Part shown: piece by piece, positions 1 through 5,147 of the stretch
Numbering within the stretch: position 1 is the stretch's first letter
How the letters are laid out: every line of letters begins with the position of its first letter
Origin: Candidatus Peregrinibacteria bacterium
GTDB lineage: Bacteria > Patescibacteriota > Gracilibacteria > UBA1369 > PNNO01
Length of the DNA stretch: 5,147 bases
Assembly: GCA_030595015.1 (NCBI GenBank)
Contig: JAUVDZ010000085.1
Coordinates: forward strand, 1 to 5,147
Direction: 5' to 3'
Made by a program: the position numbers and the translations under genes
Notes under the pieces: model-generated
Seen by the model: the letters and a program-made list of their open reading frames with translations, nothing else
What the model was told of the DNA's origin: nothing
Database searches by the model: none

Positions 1-2
1 CT

Positions 3-3000
3 AAACCATCAACCAACCTTAAAGCCGAGGTTACAGAAACAAATATTGGTATTATGATGGGTTACTTTGGCCATCATAAATTTGATGATGCAAAAAATGC
101 TAATGGTTTAAAAGAGTTTGCCAAAGAGCATAAAATTCCAATGTCTCCTTTGTATAGCAATTATCAAGCTGTCTTAGCTGAAAAGGAATTAATAAAACTG
201 GGCCACCCTAGTAAATTTTTTGAAGGAGAACATGGTGAAATTTTCAAACGATTTTATAATGATTTTTATAAGACAGGAAAAATATCATCTGGACCTGCAT
301 GGGATAAAAAGGTAATGCTTGAAGTAATTCAAAGGAAAACAAAAAATATAAAACAAGCAATGTATCGCATAAGTTTGGATATGCAAGAACATGAGGAATT
401 TTTTAAAAAAGTAAGTAAGCCGCCTCCTGAAAATAAAACAATTTTTCATATAAAACCTGCTACAAAACAGGATGAAATAAGAGCAAGATTAATAGGGTAT
501 GGATCAATGCTTAATTTAATGAGAAAGCTTGATGCAAAATATTTGCGAAATTGTCAGGATTTTAAAATGACAGCAATGCTCAATGAACCTAAAGGTGTAA
601 CATTTAAACAAGTTCTAAAAAAACAAGAAAAATATACTCGCACACATACAAAAGGCAAAGGATTAGGGGTTATAGAACACACTCATGGTTTCCGAAGATT
701 AGACGAAGATCTTGGGAACACTGCTGATAATTATAATAATGGAAAAAGAGCTGATATTTATGGGGGAAAAATGAAAGTTTTAAATCAATTTTTAGGAACA
801 AGTTATGAATTGCCAAAATATGAAGCTTTAGCTGGTTCTGAAATGATTCAACCGTTTGTTAAAGCAGAACTTTCTGAAACATTCGATACGATTGAAAGTA
901 AGTTATTTAGTAAAAACGGGCATGTTGGTGAAGCAGCAAGAAAGATCAATGGAATGGCATATAACATGAAGAATCCTGGAGAACCTTTTACTTTTGGATA
1001 TGAAAAAGCTATCAAATTATGTGGAGAAGCGTCTGATCATTGTGAAAAAGCAAATGATATTTTATTAGCGGAGTGGCAAAAACTTGGAAAGGCTGGTTTA
1101 GCTGCAAATGAAAAGTATAAAAATAATCCTCAATTAAGAGATCAAATCAAAAAAAGCATAAAACAGGCACAAGATAAGATTTGGAAAATGACGAATGATA
1201 AAAAAGCCTTATATGGATCTGAATTTGAAACAAAATTAGGATTACAAAATCTAGATCTTCAAAATGCTCTTAAGAAAAAAACTATGATTACATTTGCAAC
1301 AAGTGTGGCAAATGTTGCTATTTTGGCTGCTGCAGTTGGTACAGCAATGGTAGGTGGATCAGCGTTTGCAGCATTAGGGCAGAGACTATTTGCAAGAGTT
1401 GCAAGTGCAGGGCTTCAAAATTTTCTTGTTACCACTACAAGTATGGCAGGAGCATCAGCAGGTGGTGTTGTTGGATCGAGACTTCCAATGTCAGTATTTC
1501 AGGCAACAGGGATGATTGATTACGGTGGATTTAAAAAGATCTGGGATCCAGCAAAAATGGCAAAAGAATTCGGAATGGGTTTTGTTATGAGTATGAGTGC
1601 TGTTTATGCAGCAAGAGGAGCAATGGCTGGCCTTGAAATGGCTGCCCGATCACCAGGAAGATTAACATCACATTTAGGCAAGGCTGGATTAAAAAAAATG
1701 CAGTCATTAGGTAAATTGTTGGATCCTGAAAACTATATTCATGGTAAAGCTACTCGTTCTAGACAATTTTTAAGAGAATTTAGTCAGGAAGGTATGGAAG
1801 AAGGTGTAGAAAGAACAAATCCTTATGTTGGATGGCTTGTTGCAGCAATGGGATGTTCAAAAAGACCTAATGCAGAAATTGCATTACATGGACTTGGAGC
1901 TACAGAAATAGGTTTAACTAGCGAAGGTAATAATTTTGTTTATACAACATCAACAGCTAAGGAATTTGTTAATAAATTGGCATCCAAGTTTGGGAATCAG
2001 GCGGATCAACATTTTAGTTATAAGATTGATCCTGATGGAACAGTATTTGTTTATCTTAAATCGAAAGTCAGAGGGAAAGATAAGACAATATCTGCATTTG
2101 AAGTTAAACCTGCGCAGAGTAGTGACAATCTGACTCCACAATCTGAAATAACTAGAATCAAAAATCTTGCACAAAACAAAAAAGGTGAATATAAATTTAA
2201 AGACGTAGAGGATTATCAGGAAACAATTTTAGAATTAAGAGAAAGAGGATTTTTGGCAATTCAGAATGCAGATGGAACAGTTAGCATTAGAAAAGGCGGG
2301 TTGGAAATTAAAGTTAAACTTCCAAAAGAAGGAAAAATCTTATCAGAATCTGAAATTACAGCTAGAAAAAAAGCTGAAAGTTTCTTAGTAAAAAATAAAG
2401 CAAAAATAACACGTTACTTTAAAAACAAAACAATAAAACAGGCATTCATTACATTTATGACTGATTGCCAGGGTTCATTAATAGAATTCAGACAAAAACA
2501 TCCAATGCTAGCAAAAATTATGCCAAAGGATTTATTAAAAATAAAATTCATTCCGATACCTGTGATTGCTATATCTTGCGGCGTGCCATTTGAATTAAAA
2601 TCTGTGGGAGAATTGAATATAAATGCTAATCTCCATTTAAAACCCGGAGATCAAATAAAAATTAAATTTGAAGAAAATGACTATAGAGTTATTAAAATAC
2701 TTAATATAGATTCCAAATCAAAATTTGTTACTGTATTTGATTTTAAACACAATAAAAAGACAAATTACCCGATAGCAGAAATTAAACGTTTCATAAATGA
2801 ACGTATTGATGAAGAAGAACAAGCAATGCTGGAAGGGGAAACGCTATTAAATGAAATTAATAAAGGGAACTTAACTAGTTTTGTTATGAATGGTTGGGAT
2901 ATATATAAAAAAGTGCCTGAATTGGCAAGAATTTTTGGCGAAGAAAGTTACCAACATGGTGCTCATCAACATGAAAAAATAGGTGAACACACTTTGCAGG

Positions 3001-5039
3001 TTTTAAAAAAGCTTAGAGAATCAACTCAATATAAAGAATTAATAAAAAGTAATCCAAAAAATAAAGCTATTTTGGAATTAGCTGCCTTATTTCATGATAT
3101 AGGGAAAAAAGGTTACAAAAAAGATGATCCAGACAGAAGAAAACCAGATCATGCGCATGAAGAAAAATGTGCACAAATTGCAGAAAAAGTTTTGCAAAAA
3201 CTGAAAATACCTCAAGATACAAAAGATAAAATTGTTCAACTTGTCAGACTTCATAGTGCAGGTTCTGAAATTGCACTTAAGCGAATTAACCCTGAATATG
3301 AATACAATCCTGACAATTTAACCCCAATAGATTTAGCACTCAAATTAAAAGACAAGAATAGTATATTGTTACTTAAAGCTTTAAATTATGCAGATGTTCA
3401 ATCAATAAATCCAAAAATTACAGAAAGTTTTAAAAACAATACAAGAAGAGAAATGAGTAAGGTGTATGATGAAGCAATTAAATTTCTTGAAGATCCACAT
3501 GGTACGCTGGCTCACAAATTAGAAAAAATTGGCTTACACACTTATGCTAATAGCGTAAAAAAAATTGATTCAAAATTTTCCGAGATAGATGGCACCGATA
3601 TAAGTACGCTTGAAAAAAGAGTTAAATTCGTTGAAAAACTTGAGAAATTACATACAAAAATTGATGACAAACTTGATAATTTAAAAATACACGGATATAA
3701 AAAAGAATTAAAAGCTATTTCAGATTACACCAATAAGAAGTATGGAACTTTAGAAGAAAGATTTGAAGCTGCTACGCAATTGACTCAGAATGTTGAAAAT
3801 TATAAAGCACAATATAGAATCACATCAGGTAACTTAGTAAGAGGAGTAGAAATGGTAAATTTCAGATCTCAGGAAGGACAGGCCTTAAAACAACTTTTAG
3901 ACCAACAACGTGTAGCAAAAAAGGAACAGAATTTTAAAAAGGCACATGCTATATATAAAAAAATTCAAACTTTAGTTAAGCCGGTATTCGGTGATGGATT
4001 AATAGCAGGAAAAAAATTACAATCCCTTATTAATATTGAAGATATTAAAATATTTTCAGTTGATGAATTTGCAAAACTTTGTACAACTGAATCAGATAAA
4101 GCTTTATTAGAGTATTTAAAAAGTGATTTCAAAGATGTGTATTTTACTAATCCAGAATTAAATAAATTTGTAAAAGACTTACCAGAGTTTAATGAAAATA
4201 CTATCCACACAGGTGAAAAACTTAAACTTTTTATAGCAATAAAAAAAGAAATTGTTAAATTACATATAGATCCTATAGACGCAAAGACAAAAGCACTCCA
4301 TATGAAACGACTTAATGACTGTTTACAAATGATTAAAGACAGTAAACTCGGAAGTGATTTACATCATGGTACAAATTCCAACATATTCAAACAATTAACA
4401 CCTGGAAATCCAGAATTGCTATCAGGTGCAGAATTACAAATAAGAGGGATAATAACAAAAAGTGGAGAAAAAGATATTGCAGGAGGTACTGGACTAGGTA
4501 ATTTTATTTATGCTGCTCAAGGTCGTGATGGATTAGGTAGTGCAAGGGCATATGCAGAATTAAATCACAATACTGAAGGTTATATGGATCCTGCAACTTT
4601 AGGTTTCTACCACCTTGAAAACAGAATAAATGATTTCTCAAAAGCAATTGTTTTAATGGAAAATGCAACACCATATGACTTAAACAGAATAAGAACGCAT
4701 ACCCGACTCACATTAAAAGCGCTTAAAAGATTAAGGGATGACTATGAAGCTGCAATAGATAAGCAACTAAATGGTCCTGATTATACAAATACGGAACCAT
4801 ATCAAATATTACTTGGTTTAAAACAAGGAAATCATCAATTAAAACATTTGGAAAGGGAGTATAAAGGTCTTTTATCTGGTGAGATCAAAATACAAACGCC
4901 CTCTATTTCATTGAAGCAAAATCTTGAAGTCATATATGTTCCCGAAGCTAATATTAAAGATGCAAAACAACAGCTAACAAGGCTTTTAGGAGCTGAAATT
5001 GCAAAAAAGGTTAAAATCTATTCAATTGAAGGTAGATGA
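3..5039 (+). CDS. Giant multidomain protein with HD phosphohydrolase domain and putative C-terminal ADP-ribosyltransferase domain (5' partial)
   Basis: I do not recognise this as a named family. The frame is open from the window edge. The 17 codons before the first ATG (position 54) read as ordinary protein, and no purine-rich ribosome binding site precedes that ATG, so the gene probably starts further left. Domains in order: helical N-terminus (1 to about 410), hydrophobic Ala/Gly-rich segments (411-475 and 504-532), an acidic EE-rich linker near 575-587, two helix-plus-strand units (634-757), a beta-rich module (858-915), an HD domain (965-1120; H979, H1014-D1015, D1114), a charged helical connector, and an ART-like C-terminus (H1438, Y1486 or Y1500, E1625). 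The HD domain predicts metal-dependent phosphoester hydrolysis, substrate unknown; the ART domain predicts NAD-dependent transfer, unproven. The TGA stop is backed by an in-frame TAA three codons later. Possible roles are effector, toxin or mobile-element polyvalent protein. The reading frame itself is nearly certain; the function is not. Confidence 0.93.
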   Translation, partial: KPSTNLKAEVTETNIGIMMGYFGHHKFDDAKNANGLKEFAKEHKIPMSPLYSNYQAVLAEKELIKLGHPSKFFEGEHGEIFKRFYNDFYKTGKISSGPAWDKKVMLEVIQRKTKNIKQAMYRISLDMQEHEEFFKKVSKPPPENKTIFHIKPATKQDEIRARLIGYGSMLNLMRKLDAKYLRNCQDFKMTAMLNEPKGVTFKQVLKKQEKYTRTHTKGKGLGVIEHTHGFRRLDEDLGNTADNYNNGKRADIYGGKMKVLNQFLGTSYELPKYEALAGSEMIQPFVKAELSETFDTIESKLFSKNGHVGEAARKINGMAYNMKNPGEPFTFGYEKAIKLCGEASDHCEKANDILLAEWQKLGKAGLAANEKYKNNPQLRDQIKKSIKQAQDKIWKMTNDKKALYGSEFETKLGLQNLDLQNALKKKTMITFATSVANVAILAAAVGTAMVGGSAFAALGQRLFARVASAGLQNFLVTTTSMAGASAGGVVGSRLPMSVFQATGMIDYGGFKKIWDPAKMAKEFGMGFVMSMSAVYAARGAMAGLEMAARSPGRLTSHLGKAGLKKMQSLGKLLDPENYIHGKATRSRQFLREFSQEGMEEGVERTNPYVGWLVAAMGCSKRPNAEIALHGLGATEIGLTSEGNNFVYTTSTAKEFVNKLASKFGNQADQHFSYKIDPDGTVFVYLKSKVRGKDKTISAFEVKPAQSSDNLTPQSEITRIKNLAQNKKGEYKFKDVEDYQETILELRERGFLAIQNADGTVSIRKGGLEIKVKLPKEGKILSESEITARKKAESFLVKNKAKITRYFKNKTIKQAFITFMTDCQGSLIEFRQKHPMLAKIMPKDLLKIKFIPIPVIAISCGVPFELKSVGELNINANLHLKPGDQIKIKFEENDYRVIKILNIDSKSKFVTVFDFKHNKKTNYPIAEIKRFINERIDEEEQAMLEGETLLNEINKGNLTSFVMNGWDIYKKVPELARIFGEESYQHGAHQHEKIGEHTLQVLKKLRESTQYKELIKSNPKNKAILELAALFHDIGKKGYKKDDPDRRKPDHAHEEKCAQIAEKVLQKLKIPQDTKDKIVQLVRLHSAGSEIALKRINPEYEYNPDNLTPIDLALKLKDKNSILLLKALNYADVQSINPKITESFKNNTRREMSKVYDEAIKFLEDPHGTLAHKLEKIGLHTYANSVKKIDSKFSEIDGTDISTLEKRVKFVEKLEKLHTKIDDKLDNLKIHGYKKELKAISDYTNKKYGTLEERFEAATQLTQNVENYKAQYRITSGNLVRGVEMVNFRSQEGQALKQLLDQQRVAKKEQNFKKAHAIYKKIQTLVKPVFGDGLIAGKKLQSLINIEDIKIFSVDEFAKLCTTESDKALLEYLKSDFKDVYFTNPELNKFVKDLPEFNENTIHTGEKLKLFIAIKKEIVKLHIDPIDAKTKALHMKRLNDCLQMIKDSKLGSDLHHGTNSNIFKQLTPGNPELLSGAELQIRGIITKSGEKDIAGGTGLGNFIYAAQGRDGLGSARAYAELNHNTEGYMDPATLGFYHLENRINDFSKAIVLMENATPYDLNRIRTHTRLTLKALKRLRDDYEAAIDKQLNGPDYTNTEPYQILLGLKQGNHQLKHLEREYKGLLSGEIKIQTPSISLKQNLEVIYVPEANIKDAKQQLTRLLGAEIAKKVKIYSIEGR
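1284..1649 (+). other. Hydrophobic Ala/Gly/Met-rich region, possible membrane segments
   Basis: Residues 411-442 form a long uncharged stretch, preceded by a Lys triplet at 407-409, long enough to span a membrane. Residues 449-475 and 504-532 are a second and third stretch rich in Ala, Gly, Met, Ser and Val, but they are shorter or interrupted by Arg. Small-residue spacing suggests tightly packed helices. The segments separate the helical N-terminal part from the enzymatic C-terminal part, so the protein could be membrane-anchored, or the region could insert into a membrane only after a change of state. A buried soluble helical bundle is an alternative. No N-terminal signal peptide can be judged, because the true N-terminus is outside the window. 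Confidence 0.5.
1953..2324 (+). other. Two similar helix-plus-beta units (possible internal duplication)
   Basis: Residues 634-686 and 718-757 share a pattern: an amphipathic helix, then a turn with the shared tetrapeptide ADGT or a close variant (DPDGT at 659-663, NADGT at 738-742), then two strands of alternating hydrophobic and polar residues. The second strand ends in a Val-Lys run followed by Pro (V684 to P686; V754 to P757). A charged linker of about 30 residues separates them. This looks like a degenerate repeat of a small alpha/beta binding module. Function is unknown and identity between the copies is low, so convergence is possible. Confidence 0.35.
2625..2798 (+). other. Small beta-rich module, SH3-like barrel candidate
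   Basis: Residues 858-915 start with KPGDQ (863-867), followed by alternating hydrophobic strands (868-872, 877-885, 891-897) joined by charged turns and ending in a short helix. A 'KPGD' turn ahead of a short strand series is common in SH3-like, KOW-like and similar small barrels. It lies just ahead of the HD domain and after a short hydrophobic patch at 832-842. It could bind nucleic acid, peptide or the neighbouring domain. The assignment rests on the strand pattern only. Confidence 0.35.
2946..3413 (+). other. HD-superfamily metal-dependent phosphohydrolase domain
   Basis: The signature is complete. A first histidine, H979, sits in the helix motif EHTLQVL; the central pair H1014-D1015 is in LAALFHDIGKKG; histidines H1033 and H1035 lie in DHAHEE; H1067 is in VRLH; and a late aspartate, D1114, is in NYADV. 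H...HD...D coordinates the catalytic metal in this superfamily, and the extra histidines could support a second metal. The EHTL and FHDIGK wording is closest to HDIG-type domains such as those of CCA-adding and related nucleotidyltransferases, but no nucleotidyltransferase domain is visible in front of it. Substrates in the superfamily include nucleotides, cyclic nucleotides, alarmones and RNA ends; the substrate here cannot be read from sequence. Confidence 0.88.
3600..3689 (+). other. Predicted coiled-coil segment in the HD-ART connector
   Basis: Residues 1183-1212 are almost entirely charged residues with hydrophobics at 3/4 spacing (F1192, L1196, L1199, I1203, L1207, L1210), which suits a short coiled coil. 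It belongs to a long Lys/Glu-rich helical connector (about 1120-1430) between the HD and ART-like domains. It could act as a spacer or as an oligomerisation surface. Confidence 0.5.
4353..5036 (+). other. Putative ADP-ribosyltransferase-like C-terminal domain (H-Y-E type)
   Basis: Residues 1434-1661 show an ordered set of motifs resembling the H-Y-E clade of ADP-ribosyltransferases. LHHGTNS (H1437, H1438, G1439, T1440) resembles the NAD-binding H-G-[ST] strand. TGLGNFIYAA (1479-1488, Y1486) resembles the Gly-rich turn and GxYFA strand. SARAYAE (1496-1502, Y1500) resembles the following helix with a nicotinamide-stacking Tyr. LEVIYVPEANI (1624-1634) gives E1625 as the candidate catalytic Glu at the start of a late strand. 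A charged helical insertion (about 1523-1610) lies between the Tyr and Glu motifs. ARTs transfer ADP-ribose from NAD to protein, nucleic acid or small molecules; target unknown. Its C-terminal position is typical of toxin and effector warheads. The match is by eye only and the domain could be an inactive relative or a different fold. Confidence 0.55.
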
Positions 5040-5119
5040 TATAAAACATAATGTGATTTTGCGAAAAGCGGAAATCCTAAGATTTCTTAAAAGAATAATT
5101 GCAAAATACAGAATCAAAA
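5040..5119. other. 3' untranslated flank with a weak hairpin
   Basis: No gene start or ribosome binding site is visible here. GAAATC at 5071-5076 and GATTTC at 5081-5086 form a perfect six-pair stem around the loop CTAA, extendable by one G-U pair. The stem is AT-rich and lacks a following T run, so it is a poor intrinsic terminator by itself. Confidence 0.4.
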
Positions 5120-5147
5120 GATAGTTTGGCATTGAATAAAAACTATC
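5120..5147. repeat. Inverted repeat at the right window edge, possible terminator stem
   Basis: GATAGTTT (5120-5127) and AAACTATC (5140-5147) are perfect reverse complements separated by a 12-base loop. The repeat lies about 80 bases after the stop codon and ends exactly on the last base, so the stem may continue. The left arm is preceded by CAAAA; if TTTTG follows the right arm outside the window, this would be a longer stem with a T-rich tail, as in an intrinsic terminator. It could equally be half of another repeat structure. Confidence 0.4.

Noticed and set aside
660..720. EHTHGFRRLDEDLG segment (residues 208-221) as a metal or Fic-like catalytic motif
   Set aside because: It has two histidines and acidic residues but does not match a Fic, HNH or zinc-peptidase motif in order or spacing.
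1691..1698. A8 run (a second at about 3557-3564) as a programmed slippage or frameshift site
   Set aside because: The zero frame is open throughout and alternative frames do not lead to a sensible product. Runs of A are expected in Lys-rich, AT-rich coding sequence.
1936..2174. Short open frames on both strands (1936-2133 plus, 1950-2174 minus)
   Set aside because: Both lie wholly inside the giant coding frame, have no ribosome binding site or recognisable product, and their composition reads as shadow translation of the main gene.
3965..4210. Minus-strand open frame of 81 codons
   Set aside because: Entirely antisense to the connector region of the giant gene, with Ser/Asn-rich composition typical of a reverse-strand shadow and no start signal.
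5037..5051. Possible recoding of UGA (Gly or Trp) with continuation past the TGA
   Set aside because: No other in-frame TGA occurs in over 1,660 codons and all six Trp codons are TGG, so TGA is used as a stop. Readthrough would add only three codons before TAA.
1..5147. tRNA, rRNA, CRISPR array, insertion sequence ends or riboswitch
   Set aside because: No clover-leaf, direct-repeat array, terminal inverted repeat pair or conserved RNA motif was seen; nearly the whole window is one coding frame.

Overview
The window is almost entirely one very large, AT-rich protein-coding gene on the + strand. Its frame is already open at the left edge, runs for 1,661 codons after the first in-window ATG (position 54), and stops at a TGA at 5037-5039. 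About 108 bases of non-coding sequence follow. Residue numbers below count that ATG as residue 1, as a ruler only; the real start is probably upstream of the window.

Layout of the product: a long helical N-terminal part of unknown function (residues 1 to about 410); an Ala/Gly/Met-rich hydrophobic stretch that may be membrane-associated (about 411-532); an acidic linker and a section with two similar helix-plus-strand units (about 634-757); a small beta-rich module (about 858-915); an HD-superfamily metal-dependent phosphohydrolase domain with its key residues present (about 965-1120); a long charged helical or coiled-coil connector (about 1120-1430); and a C-terminal domain that I read as a divergent ADP-ribosyltransferase (ART) fold (about 1434-1661). 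The HD call is well supported by motifs. The ART call is a motif-level hypothesis.

Organism: base composition is roughly one third G+C by eye, and arginine is mostly AGA. All six Trp codons are TGG and no in-frame TGA occurs before the terminal one, so a code that reads UGA as Gly or Trp is unlikely. Giant, low-GC, multidomain proteins of unknown function are common in uncultivated small-genome bacteria and archaea and in large mobile elements, but nothing here fixes the lineage.

Working model (inference): a nucleotide-directed enzyme (HD) and a putative NAD-dependent modifying domain (ART) sit on one chain with a possible membrane anchor. This resembles the layout of effectors, polymorphic toxins, or the polyvalent proteins of phages and conjugative elements. 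No second gene is visible to confirm the context. The 3' flank holds two small inverted repeats, one ending exactly at the window edge, that could belong to a terminator.
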